A stretch of 64,000 nt of DNA, taken from IMG/VR virus record IMGVR_UViG_3300023296_000646, positions 30,981 through 94,980 of that record; one strand, 5' to 3'. Below, piece after piece: positions 1-10,200 of the stretch. The notes below the pieces were generated by a model. The model ran no database searches. It saw only the letters and a program-made list of their open reading frames with translations, and had not been told where the DNA came from. The number at the start of each line of letters is the position of its first letter. Position 1 is the stretch's first letter. Origin of the DNA: a virus. The position numbers and the translations under genes were made by a program.

Positions 1-1730
1 CATTCCACCAATCAATCTTTTAATTTCATTCATTGAAATTGAATTTCTACCTATAGGGTCTCTTCCTAGTACATGCTTATCTGTAGCATACTTAGTTTGA
101 TTTCCTCTAGGTCTTCCACCCTGTTTATATTTTTCATCGTTTTCAAAATCTTCTGCATCTTCATCTTCTCCGGAGAATCCAGATACATCATCGCTATCTT
201 CATCTTCTCCGTTAAATGGATCTATTGCCTGACCACCAACTACATGTTGACCAGATTTTGCAGGATCATTTCCATCAGAATCTATCTGATCCAATCTATA
301 TTTGAATTTTGCATCGTTCACTAATCTCAATCGTTCTCTAACAATATCGTCTTCAGATAGTTTGAAAATAGTTTCATAAATCCAATCTACTGACAACAGC
401 TGTCCGGATTTAATATCATCACCAAGTCGAACCTTTTCTTGCCAAATTCTAATTTGCTCCTGTTCGTACACGGTAGAAGACATCGCTAATTCCAATGAGA
501 AGTCTATTAACTCCTTATCCGTGTATCCGTTTGCATATAAATGAACTATTGCTATTTTTGAAAGTTCAGATACAACAATTCTCTGAACCTTTCTAATACT
601 TCTAGCAAATCTCATATCCTCTTGAGCTAATGTACCCTTTCCACTTGTATCTTCTTCATAGCCAAGATATGCTCTAGGAATTTTAAGACCTGCAAATAAT
701 TTCTTTTGTAGGTATTCAATATCCTCTACTGTTTGATATTCCAATCCAGGAAGATTTTCAATTGATGTGCCATCCTTAGTACCACGAACTGGAAGGTAGA
801 AATCTTCTAACAGGTTTTGAATGTTAAATTTTAAATTGTATTCACCTGTATTGGGATCCATCAGCGATGCCTTTTTAGTCTTTTGCATAAGACGCTGCAT
901 ATATCCTTCTACATCCTTAGGAGGAATATTACCAATATCTACTTTATACATTCTACGTTCAGGAGCTCTAACGATTCTATGAACCATCATTGCGTCTTCC
1001 ATAAGTTTTATTTGTTTCCAAATTCTACGTATGTTTTCAACAATAGCCTTTCCGTATGGAAGGAAATTTGAATCTGTACCCAATCTAAAATGGGCCATTT
1101 CGTAATCATCGTATGTAGTTGCTTGATTACTTGAATATGTTGTTGCTCCTGATATATCATGAATAAATCTAACAGCCTTAGGATCTTCTATATCGTATCC
1201 TTCTTCTCGTATTATCTCGTATACTGAAAGTGGAATTACATCTATAACTCCAATTCCTTCTTCTATTTCTAGTTTTAAAAACAGATCACCATACTTACAT
1301 AAATTTCTAATCCATGCAGATAAATTGAAATTGATGTTTAGAATATCATAAAATAGATTATGAAGAATTTGCTTCACATCGTTATTAGATGTGGTAATTT
1401 TTAAGATTTGACCAAACTCATCTTCCAATGAAGATTCTTCTGCATACATATCTATTGCTGATGCAATAATTGGATCAGCATCCATTCCTTCATAATCCCT
1501 GAATAGGTGGTATCTGGTTGCTTGAAATACTCCAGTTTGATCCCTACCTTGGGCGCCAGGAGTTCTATATATGGATGCATGTCTTTGCTTCCAACTACCC
1601 TTAGGCATTAGCTGACTACTATTTGCGTCAAATACTTTTATTCCCTTTCCACTGCCCTTGCTTACTACACGAACTACAGATCCGTTTGAGAATAATCTTT
1701 TTAATCTTGCATTAAAGCTTTTGTTTGCCA
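1..1730 (-). CDS. Portal vertex protein, T4 gp20 family (3' end beyond window)
   Basis: Forms the dodecameric ring at the capsid vertex through which DNA is packaged and to which the neck attaches. The minus-strand frame starts at ATG 1730 and stays open for 576 codons to the window edge, so the C-terminus is missing. Translation shows gp20-type features: a middle region with EMAHFRLGTDSNFLPYG, then RIWKQIKLMEDAMMVHRI and RAPERRMYKVDIGN, and a later LQKKLFAGLKIPRAYLGYE, all characteristic of T4-like portals. The end of the visible part is acidic (repeated GEDED-type residues). A GTATATTTATA-type promoter element lies 26 nt upstream. Terminase follows upstream on the same strand, the usual packaging order. 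The family call is strong. Confidence 0.9.
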
Positions 1731-1756
1731 TTGTAATACTAGGTTGTTTGTCAGTT

Positions 1757-1767
1757 TATAAATATAT
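1757..1767 (-). promoter_or_regulatory. Late promoter-like element upstream of portal
   Basis: Minus-strand ATATATTTATA, 26 nt before the portal ATG. It is a copy of the recurrent element that precedes many genes here and resembles the T4 late -10 box in composition and position. It lies inside the terminase 3' non-coding tail. Confidence 0.55.
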
Positions 1768-1791
1768 GCACAAGTTAATTAGCCTAAAATA

Positions 1792-3420
1792 CTACCCTAA
1801 TAGCCAGCGCAAATCTTCCTCGTCACCATTACCTACGTCCATTTTGTATGGATCACTACCACCAGTAGAGTCTAAACTGTTATACATTCCATCATATGGA
1901 CGTTTAACTGATATTGAACTAATTGCTGCTGCCGTCAAATCTATTCCTTCTTGTTTAAGTTTTATTGCAGTATCTCTTACCCATAATCCTATGCCCAATG
2001 GCATTACCAAATCATCATTATATCCTCTAAGGGCTTGTGCCTTTCCATTAAGCCAATTAAAGGTAAATAATTCTTCTATAGTTCGTATTGATTTAATCGT
2101 TACTGCTTTATCTCTGAAGTATTCATCTAACTTAGAAATGATAAGTGGTCTAGTTCTTGCAGATGTAGTAAATCCTGCTACCATTTTGGTATCAGGATCA
2201 TACTTATTAATATTCATTTGGTGTTCTACGTCTACATACTTTAAATCGTTAGACATATAAAATAGATTTGGGTATCCTCTATCTATTACAACCTGAATCG
2301 CATGCCAACCTACTGTTGCGTTTTCTACTACAAGAAGGGCATCATTATATTCTGTTGCTATTGACAGTAACATATTTCCAAAGATTTTGGTAGTAACCTT
2401 ACCTTTAAATTCTGCTACCTGCGTCATTGTCTCTAGATCGAAAACATGATATGCAGAATAATCTGCACCATCACCCCTTGCAACGTCAGCCACAACTAGA
2501 TATCCCATTTTTCTGTTATAATCTACAGGTTCCCAAACCCATAAATTGGATCCCATTCCTCGTCTCTCTAATGGCTCTTCTACATATGTGTCTTTATAAA
2601 ATTGAATTACTTCACCAGGAATTACAGTATGACCAGACGCAATGAAATCGCAGTCACATTCCTGAGCTGATCCCTTTTCTCCCAACAATTCAGTCTGCTG
2701 ATCTCTCCAGTCTTGATCACGTTCTGGATGGAGTGACCAATGAATATTAATTGGGTTCCATGTAATAACGTTATTCTTAGTTTCTATTTTTTCTTTAGCC
2801 AGTGCCTTTTGCCATGTTTGATGGAACCAATTTCCCATTCCGTTTGGAGTAGATACAGCGATTGCAGTTCCACCCGTTGCTAAAGTCGAAGACGATGCTT
2901 TCCAAATTTCATCAATCTTATCAATAAACGCTGCCTCATCGAATATAAGAAGAGATAGCGCTTCAGAACGTCCTGCTTCTCCTGATGATGAAATTGCCTT
3001 TATTTGAGAACCATTTGCAAATCGCAATGACAATTTATTATCCTCTAGTGCCTTTCCCTTTAGCCATACTGGAAGATTTGAATGCATATGTCTAACCTTC
3101 GTAACTAGGTTTTTCGCAGTGTCTTGTTTTGTTGCAATCACTAATACATTCTTATCATCATGAAACAGAATCAACCAGAGCGCATAAGCTGCAGTTAGTG
3201 TTGATATCCCAGTTTGTCGACTCTTAAGAATTGCATTGAACCTGTGATTTTGGAAGTCCTTTAGTGCATCTTCCTGAAATGGAAACATTTTAAATAAAAT
3301 GCTACCTCGAATAGGATGTTGAATTTTGCAATACTTCCTTACAAAATGGGCAGGATCTATCATGCAGTTTTTATATTCCTGCTTTATTATATCCTGTAAT
3401 GATTGTTGTTTTTCTGCCAT
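1792..3420 (-). CDS. Terminase large subunit (gp17-like packaging ATPase/nuclease)
   Basis: Motor that translocates DNA into the prohead and cuts the concatemer. Of 542 residues, the N-terminal ATPase shows a Walker A variant KSRQTGIST (about 66-74) and Walker B LLIFDEAA (about 157-164). The C-terminal RNase H-like nuclease begins near LVVADVARGDGAD (about 310), with the expected aspartates. The C-terminus, EEDLRWLLG followed by TAG, looks natural, so TAG works as a stop here. It lies between the portal and a small secreted protein gene, with a 1-nt overlap to the latter. Confidence 0.95.
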   Translation of the reverse strand: MAEKQQSLQDIIKQEYKNCMIDPAHFVRKYCKIQHPIRGSILFKMFPFQEDALKDFQNHRFNAILKSRQTGISTLTAAYALWLILFHDDKNVLVIATKQDTAKNLVTKVRHMHSNLPVWLKGKALEDNKLSLRFANGSQIKAISSSGEAGRSEALSLLIFDEAAFIDKIDEIWKASSSTLATGGTAIAVSTPNGMGNWFHQTWQKALAKEKIETKNNVITWNPINIHWSLHPERDQDWRDQQTELLGEKGSAQECDCDFIASGHTVIPGEVIQFYKDTYVEEPLERRGMGSNLWVWEPVDYNRKMGYLVVADVARGDGADYSAYHVFDLETMTQVAEFKGKVTTKIFGNMLLSIATEYNDALLVVENATVGWHAIQVVIDRGYPNLFYMSNDLKYVDVEHQMNINKYDPDTKMVAGFTTSARTRPLIISKLDEYFRDKAVTIKSIRTIEELFTFNWLNGKAQALRGYNDDLVMPLGIGLWVRDTAIKLKQEGIDLTAAAISSISVKRPYDGMYNSLDSTGGSDPYKMDVGNGDEEDLRWLLG

Positions 3421-3842
3421 TAGTTTCCTCCTGAACTATTAATGTTCTGTAACACTATAGAGGATACCAGTATGGTAGCTGCACCGTTTAAAAACCACAA
3501 TACCTTGCTTTGTCTCCAACCTCTCTTCTCTAGATGTGTTATATAATCAGTATGTGATTGTATTTCGTCTTCTAGCAGCCGAATACGTTGATCCTTAAAT
3601 CCTAGTAGTAGACTATCCTGTTCTACAATAAACTCTAATTTTCTAATTTCTAATTTCTTAAAACCAAGTAGAGTTCGTAAATCTGCATTATCAGTTTGCA
3701 GCGAATCTACTTGAGTAAAAAACGCTTGAAGTTCTGTTTTAGGAATTGTTACCGTATCTGTGCTATCCTGGGCCTGTACATTTTGAACTCCTAGCATTAA
3801 AACAAACAGCAATGCTAATAGAATCTTTTTCATATTATTCAT
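3420..3842 (-). CDS. Secreted coiled-coil protein with C-terminal membrane segment
   Basis: Function not recognised. The start at 3842 (140 residues) or the next ATG at 3833 places a clear signal peptide (MKKILLALLFVLMLG...VQAQD) at the N-terminus; longer upstream starts would put charged residues before it. The AXA-Q cleavage context is common in Bacteroidota. The mature part is a heptad-like helix (LQTDNADLRTLLGFKKLEIRK...) and ends with a hydrophobic span, LWFLNGAATILVSSIVL. The overlapping upstream gene has an N-terminal anchor and coiled coil, so the pair could be spanin-like lysis proteins; this is inference from topology only. Confidence 0.6.
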   Translation of the reverse strand: MNNMKKILLALLFVLMLGVQNVQAQDSTDTVTIPKTELQAFFTQVDSLQTDNADLRTLLGFKKLEIRKLEFIVEQDSLLLGFKDQRIRLLEDEIQSHTDYITHLEKRGWRQSKVLWFLNGAATILVSSIVLQNINSSGGN

Positions 3843-4155
3843 TACCATACTTTCTTTGAAAATCATCAATTGCGTTTCCAGTCTTATCTGGAGTTCTAGA
3901 GTTTATCCTATCTTCAATAATCTTAGCCTTGTTTTGAATATCCTTCAACTCTGACTTTGCCTTTGCCTTATTGGCTGCAGTCTCTACTTCTCGTTCGTAT
4001 AGGGCGTCGCGTCGACCTCTATTTTTATTTACCATTTCTTGATACTTTTCCTTAACTGCATCTGCGTCTCCTCTAGTTAAATACAAAAACGCAACTATTA
4101 GAAATAGTATTCCACTACCGATTAGTACTATATTGTTCCACAATTTTTTCATCAT
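3835..4155 (-). CDS. Small membrane-anchored coiled-coil protein (possible inner spanin)
   Basis: 106 residues. One N-terminal transmembrane segment (IVLIGSGILFLIVAFLYL, about 9-26) is followed by a charged helical region rich in Lys, Glu and Ala. This topology matches i-spanins (Rz-like), and the gene overlaps the next one, as Rz/Rz1 pairs often do, but no sequence motif proves it. It starts inside the 3' end of the zinc-ribbon gene (41-nt overlap). An alternative is a head- or neck-associated membrane protein of unknown role. Confidence 0.55.
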   Translation of the reverse strand: MMKKLWNNIVLIGSGILFLIVAFLYLTRGDADAVKEKYQEMVNKNRGRRDALYEREVETAANKAKAKSELKDIQNKAKIIEDRINSRTPDKTGNAIDDFQRKYGNE

Positions 4156-4762
4156 CTTTGATCACCAATTCTTGTCGCATGCGGTTTAATTCTTTATTAG
4201 CTTCTGGTAGTATATATACGATATCATCCAATTCGGTCTGAATTCCATCTCTTATGGCTTCCCAATTGCCTGCAAATTCAAATCCTGTTATAATACCGTT
4301 AGCTGATACTAATTCTGATTTAGAATCTGAGTCTTCAGATAGTGCTTCTGTAAATTGTACCTTTAACTCAGTTAAAATTGAAATTTCGTTTTCAAAAACT
4401 TTAATACGTTCCCATAGTGGATACAATCCAGTAACCCTAAGTTTGTGTTCAAAATCTTGTTGACATGTGAAACAATGTCCAGTTCTATAGTAGAATTTGG
4501 TATCAAATTTGTTCTTCATATGCTGATTACATTTAGGACAAAAAGAAGGTACTCTAAACTCTTTAAAAATTTCAGATTTAGCTCTTCTATTTTCTTCTTC
4601 TCTGCTCAATCGCTCTTGGCGATCATCTTGAGATTCGGTCCATCCAAATGTGTCCTTTCTGTAATCGCCATTCATTACATCTAGAATTTTACGACGCGAC
4701 TTATGCATCTTATTTCTAGAATCTGTCTTATTGTACGTACCGTCCTTTACCTTTATTAACAT
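4115..4762 (-). CDS. Zinc-ribbon protein of the packaging region, unknown function
   Basis: 215 residues. A four-cysteine zinc ribbon sits at about 75-105 (FCPKCNQH ... GHCFTCQQDF), after a basic and acidic N-terminus and before a long helical C-terminal half. It lies between terminase-side genes and the 804-residue protein, with an AGGT-type ribosome site before ATG 4762. The place in the order would suit a terminase accessory factor, but it does not resemble gp16. It ends at TAG. Confidence 0.6.
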   Translation of the reverse strand: MLIKVKDGTYNKTDSRNKMHKSRRKILDVMNGDYRKDTFGWTESQDDRQERLSREEENRRAKSEIFKEFRVPSFCPKCNQHMKNKFDTKFYYRTGHCFTCQQDFEHKLRVTGLYPLWERIKVFENEISILTELKVQFTEALSEDSDSKSELVSANGIITGFEFAGNWEAIRDGIQTELDDIVYILPEANKELNRMRQELVIKDDEKIVEQYSTNR

Positions 4763-4776
4763 AACCTATAACCTTT

Positions 4777-7191
4777 TTATTGCTGCTCTATTGTCATTTT
4801 TTTGTCGTATGCGTCTTTTTTCATATCGACAATTTGTTGAATGAATGGCGATCTTCGTAAAGCTTTAAATGCAAGATTTTCTACAGATAATTCCCCACCA
4901 GATTCTAATCCGCTTTGTCTCATTCTTTTTAACTTATCTTGAATATCTTCAATTGCACTAATTACCTTATCATATTTAGCGTCATTCATATAACCTTCTA
5001 AAATTGGAATCATTCTCATAAAATTATCTGCCTTGCTGACTACATCATCTATATCAATAGTAGACACGTCTTTGTTAGGAACACTGATCCAATTATCCTT
5101 TACTATGGAATATAGACCAGACGCTATATGAGTTTCTCCAATGTTTTCTACAAATACTTCTACAGGAAACCCATGAATCTTAATATCGTGCTTTGTATTC
5201 CATACAGTCTTCTTAGCCAATACTAAATTGCGAACTAAATCTTCGTTTTCGTCTATATCAGAAAATTTAATTCTAATATGAAGATCTATGTCAGAAAATT
5301 TAGACCAATTGAAATTTGAAATACTTCCAGTAAGTGTAATGTCTTGTATTTTTACACCTTCATTAAATTCTAATCCTTCAAAAAATTCTTCTGCTATTAT
5401 TAGCAGTTTGGTGCGAACATCTGATTTTAGTTTGCTATCATTCCAAATTTTAGGATTTAGTGAATCCTGAGTTTTGAAGCTGTTCAATACGTCTGAAGGA
5501 ATATCTTCATTTATACCAAGTCTGTTACGAGTCTGAGCCGGTGTTTCTCCACGTCTAGCACCTCTAATTGGTTTTTCAGAACCCAATTTACCTTGAATCT
5601 TCTTTTTCTTTTTAATCATAGGAGATTTTCCATGATCAATATCTATTCCCTTAGCAGTATTACTTCCAGTATACTCAGAAGGTTTTATAATTCTAGTTCC
5701 CTTTTCATCCTTTCCTGCTGTCTTCTTTCCAAGATATATTTCTAATTTGTATTTATTGCCAATAATTTTAATTTTCAATTGACGTTCAATTGATTTTAGT
5801 ATTTTTAATAATACTGACTTATTTGGTGGATATTTCCAAAATGATATTACCTTACGTCTTATCCAAATTCTACCTGGATATTCCCAATCATCTCTATCGG
5901 TTGGTAGTAAATCAAACTCATCTTCATCTATAAAATCTTCATCCAATAAATGCATTGATAATTCATCATGATATGTATCATGATTTCTTGCAACATACGT
6001 TTTTCCCTTATATGAGCTAAAGGCTCTTGCATCTCGCTCATCATATTGAACTAAACTACCAACCCAATCTGGATTTTCGTTTAGTTTAGCCTTTCTAAAT
6101 GTTACAACCTTTCTTCCGTTTATTGTTGGCATTCCATGCTCATCTGTTCCAATGGCCTTTACTATAGTTTTCTTATTTTTAAATTTGCCAGTTAATATCG
6201 TATCACCAATTTTTACGTCTATACTAATTGCTTCATTTAGATATATGTTCTTTTCTGAAACCTTCTTAAATTTGGTTATGATATCCCCAGCTAGCGCATG
6301 TGCTTCTGTTTCTAATGGATCTGTTTGATCTATTGCCCATTTACTTCCGTCTTCTGCAATAGCCCCAAGTCTACCATCTTCATTCTGCTTATGATGAACT
6401 AACTCATGAACTACTGATCTTAGATAATCTGCTAGCGCTCTTCCTTTGGTATAAATTTTAATGTCAAATGACATTGGATTATAATAAGCAGTAGTAGAAA
6501 TATCTTCTCTGCTATCTGTTAATTTTATCGGAGGTCGTTCTCTAATGCTAAGTTCTTTAATGGCAAACTGAATTAAATCTTCTGTAATTGCCTTATCACC
6601 ATCTTCAGATTCATATTCAAATAATGTAACTGATTCTGAAATTTGTGGCTTTTCTTTTGCATCTGCTTTAGATTGCTTACTTGTTATACGTTTTTCTGCT
6701 GCAGTATTTATTCTAGTTTCTCTGCTTTTTACCAATTCATACCCAACCATAGCAGCTCGCCTGGTAACATGAGTAAACCACTTATTCCATGCTTCACTAC
6801 CAACTAAATCTTGCTGATTTGTTGGCGTTTTTTTTCCTGCATCACCTGCAGGGAAAAATGATACAGAATCTACTGGCCCATTTGGATATATTGGTGGGTT
6901 GTCATCATCATCAGATGCACCATCTATAATATAGTTGATAACAGACCATCCAATCTGCTCTGCTCTTTCTTTTGTAACTCTCTTATAAATAGAATGATTT
7001 TTGTAATGATAGTTTGGACCATCATCAACTGCTAACAATCCACCGCCTACGCTAGTATTTGTCAATTCGTCTAAAACATTTTTAAATGAATCAGTTTGCA
7101 CATACTCTAGTATTTCTTCTTCAGTTGGAAGGAGTTCTAATACGTCGTCTACTAAAAATAAGTCTGCTAATTGTATAGAAAGTTCGTTCAT
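4777..7191 (-). CDS. Large multidomain protein: zincin-like plus nucleotidyltransferase-like domains
   Basis: 804 residues. Around residues 260-266 is VVHELVHHKQ, an HExxH zinc-peptidase signature, with acidic residues downstream (about 290) that could be the third ligand. Around 620-640 is TGSISNFNWSKFSDIDLHI, matching the hG[GS]...Dh[DE]h motif of the polymerase-beta-type nucleotidyltransferase fold, with a later VEVFVE that could provide the third carboxylate. A lysine-rich, GETPAQTRNRLGINED-like linker joins the halves. Neither activity is proven. It has its own GTATATTTATA element 22 nt upstream and lies between the fibre and packaging genes, so it is probably a late, possibly virion-carried protein. 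Confidence 0.6.
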   Translation of the reverse strand: MNELSIQLADLFLVDDVLELLPTEEEILEYVQTDSFKNVLDELTNTSVGGGLLAVDDGPNYHYKNHSIYKRVTKERAEQIGWSVINYIIDGASDDDDNPPIYPNGPVDSVSFFPAGDAGKKTPTNQQDLVGSEAWNKWFTHVTRRAAMVGYELVKSRETRINTAAEKRITSKQSKADAKEKPQISESVTLFEYESEDGDKAITEDLIQFAIKELSIRERPPIKLTDSREDISTTAYYNPMSFDIKIYTKGRALADYLRSVVHELVHHKQNEDGRLGAIAEDGSKWAIDQTDPLETEAHALAGDIITKFKKVSEKNIYLNEAISIDVKIGDTILTGKFKNKKTIVKAIGTDEHGMPTINGRKVVTFRKAKLNENPDWVGSLVQYDERDARAFSSYKGKTYVARNHDTYHDELSMHLLDEDFIDEDEFDLLPTDRDDWEYPGRIWIRRKVISFWKYPPNKSVLLKILKSIERQLKIKIIGNKYKLEIYLGKKTAGKDEKGTRIIKPSEYTGSNTAKGIDIDHGKSPMIKKKKKIQGKLGSEKPIRGARRGETPAQTRNRLGINEDIPSDVLNSFKTQDSLNPKIWNDSKLKSDVRTKLLIIAEEFFEGLEFNEGVKIQDITLTGSISNFNWSKFSDIDLHIRIKFSDIDENEDLVRNLVLAKKTVWNTKHDIKIHGFPVEVFVENIGETHIASGLYSIVKDNWISVPNKDVSTIDIDDVVSKADNFMRMIPILEGYMNDAKYDKVISAIEDIQDKLKRMRQSGLESGGELSVENLAFKALRRSPFIQQIVDMKKDAYDKKMTIEQQ

Positions 7192-7212
7192 TTTATGTAC
7201 TCTCGTTTCTCA

Positions 7213-7223
7213 TATAAATATAC
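7213..7223 (-). promoter_or_regulatory. Late promoter-like element upstream of the 804-residue gene
   Basis: Perfect minus-strand GTATATTTATA, 22 nt before ATG 7191, in the only gap between this gene and the fibre gene. Confidence 0.6.
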
Positions 7224-7232
7224 GTGTAACTA

Positions 7233-10200
7233 TTATTCAATAATTTTCTCACGTTCTACACCATTCCAGTACTTGATAGCTGCTTCATCCTTTCTAGTTG
7301 CTATTACCAATACATTATATTCACCGTCAGTGTCTGCGTATACCCTCACTGCGTTTTTGTCTGGTGTTATTTTACCGTATGCTCTACCAAAATGATCAAC
7401 AGCATTTACCCATATTTGTACATCAGTGTTTAAGTAATGGAAATAATCTGGTATGAGGGTCCAGCCAGATCCATCATACACATCAACTGTGAATCTATAA
7501 ATGTTGTCACCAGCTGTTGGAGACTCAACAAACGAATGCCATAGAGTATGTGTATCCGTTTTTTCTGGATCTGGATGATCAATCATAAATGATCCAGCGG
7601 TTTTACTTAATGTACCTGCTACGTGGAGCGACGGTTCTACCACCCACCGAACATTAGTCCAGTCGTAATAAATTTCACTACCGAAGTTTAAAGATCCACT
7701 ATAAACTGGGGCAATGTATACTTTGTTTGCTGCCAATCCAGAACCAGATACTGCAGCAATTGCCAATCCAGTACTATTGGAAGTTCCTTCAGAATCCCGT
7801 AGTAAAAACTGAGCAAGTACGTTATTTGATCCATTAACCAATGCGTTAATTGATTCTTCAGATGTTATAGATCCCCTTGCTACTATCTTATTAGATGTTG
7901 ATGCTCCAAATGAATGACCAGAACCTACCGTCAGATGATCCGTAGTTGTTAACCCACCAACAGTAAGATCTGTTGATATTTCTTGACTACCAGTTACCGA
8001 AAGTTGACCAACTACCAATACTGCTGGTGTTGAATCTTGAACTCGTAAGTATGCGTCTGCGGCGGCTACTGCTTGAAATCCACCACCATTAATGGTTGTT
8101 TTTGCCAATTCCAACGTTGCACTTATAGTTTCTCCAGCCAAATTAAACGATGAATCTGGGACTGTTGACAGCGGTTTTGCAGAAAACCACCCACCACTCT
8201 CTTCAATGTGCCATTGCGCTGTATATGTTGTAATACCCGATGTTAAGTCAGCATCTACTGTGAATTTATGTGAAGTCCAACTTACTGTAGTATTCCAACC
8301 TTGATCTACTGAATATGATGTTATGGTTCTAGTACCACTTTCAGCTATCAACGTGGTACCATTAAAAATTTGTAACTTAACCGTTGCCGACGCTATACCA
8401 TTACCGTCAAATGCAGAATCACCACAATATACAGTCCTACTTGCATGTGCTCCAAGTGTAGCTGATACTGTGTACGTACCAGTTAATGTGGGTGCTGGGG
8501 AGAACGTTACTGGGTGGACATAAATTGATGATGATATTCCAGTATTAGCCCAAGAAACTGCGTGCGTTGTTGTGGTTGAAGTTTCAGTTAGAGTTTCACC
8601 CGCAGTTGGATCTGGTAGTGTCAATGCAGTATTTGCTAAGAATCTAGCCGCTCCATTTGAATCTCTAACACTTATAGAATCATTACTACCGTCAAGCGTA
8701 ATTTTACCACCCACAGACGTTAATGCAGTACCCGAAAGTGTAAATCCACCAACCTCACCGCTACTTGCACTAACAAATCCAGTGAAACTAGCGTTTTTTG
8801 CAACAAGTGATCCAGATGAATCTAAACTGAAGTTTGGTGCCTGTATCGAATCATTATATACGGCTACACCACCAATTGTACCACCTATGGCGTATATTGT
8901 ACCAGATACTGCCAATACGTTTGTACCCGAATTCCACGATAAGCCGTTACCAGATCCACCAGTTCCATTTAAATAAAAGTTACCATCGTTGTTCATGTAT
9001 GTTGTCCATGTACTTCCAACATGGAACCCAAGTTCGGTTGCAGTCAGAGACAATCCAGTACCTGTTGGTGCTGCATCTCGCCATACGAACCCCTGATTCG
9101 TTGTGAATATTGACAATGATGCACTTGTCAAATCTCCAGCCAACGACGATGAATATGCAGAAGACGATGCATATGAATTTGTAACATCATCTGCTAGAGA
9201 TCCAGAAACTTCATCAAATGCTCCAGAAACATTATTTGAACCCGAAGTGATATTATCTGCGAGTGATGATGAATATAAAGAAGATGATGCATATGAATCA
9301 GTAATACCACCCGCCAATGATCCAGAAACGGCATCAAACGCCCCAGAAACATTATTTGAACCCGAAGTGATATTATCTGCGAGTGATGACGAATATAAAG
9401 AAGACGATGCATATGAATCAGTAATACCAGTTTCATTCAGAGTAATTGAAATTCCTTGAGCGGTAACAGTTGTTGCAGCAGATGATGAATATGCAGATGA
9501 AGATGCAAATGAATCTGTAATTGAAATTCCTTGAGCTGTGATCGACGTCGCAGCAGATGATGAATACGCAGATGAAGATGCATATGAATTCGTTATTGAA
9601 ATTCCTTGAGCTGTGATGTCAGTTGAAAATGACGACGAATATCCAGAAGAAGAAGCAAACGAATCAGTAATTGAAATTCCTTGAGCTGTTATATCGGTTG
9701 ATAACGATTGAGAATACGCAGATGAAGATGCATATGAATTCGTTATTGAAATTCCTTGAGCTGTAATCGATGTGGCCAATGACGAAGAAGTTCCATCAAA
9801 TGCACCAGATACATTATTAGCGTTGGCTGTAATAGTAATTCCTTGAGCTGTGATCGACGTCGCAGCAGATGATGAATATGCAGATGAAGATGCGTATGAA
9901 TTCGTTATTGAAATTCCTTGAGCGGTTATATCTGTCTGAAACGATTGAGAATATCCTTCATTAGACTGTGATACCGAAGTTAATGTCAATCCCTGAGCAG
10001 TTAAATCTGCTTGAAATGATTGAGAGTATCCAGAAGAAGAAGCAAACGAATCAGTAATTGAAATTCCTTGTGCCGTAATATCAGTTGAAAATGACTGAGA
10101 ATAAGCTGACGACGACGCATACGAATTTGTTATTGAAATTCCTTGATCTGTTATTGATGTTGCGAATGATTGAGAAACCGTATCGAATGCCCCAGATATC

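Noticed and set aside
1792-4155. Readthrough extensions of terminase and the zinc-ribbon protein as functional domains
   Set aside because: The extensions are short, end at natural stops and run over the promoter element or the next gene's membrane segment without protein-like features.
9100-10200. CRISPR-like repeat array
   Set aside because: The repeats are in frame inside a coding gene, imperfect, with no unique spacers and no cas genes.
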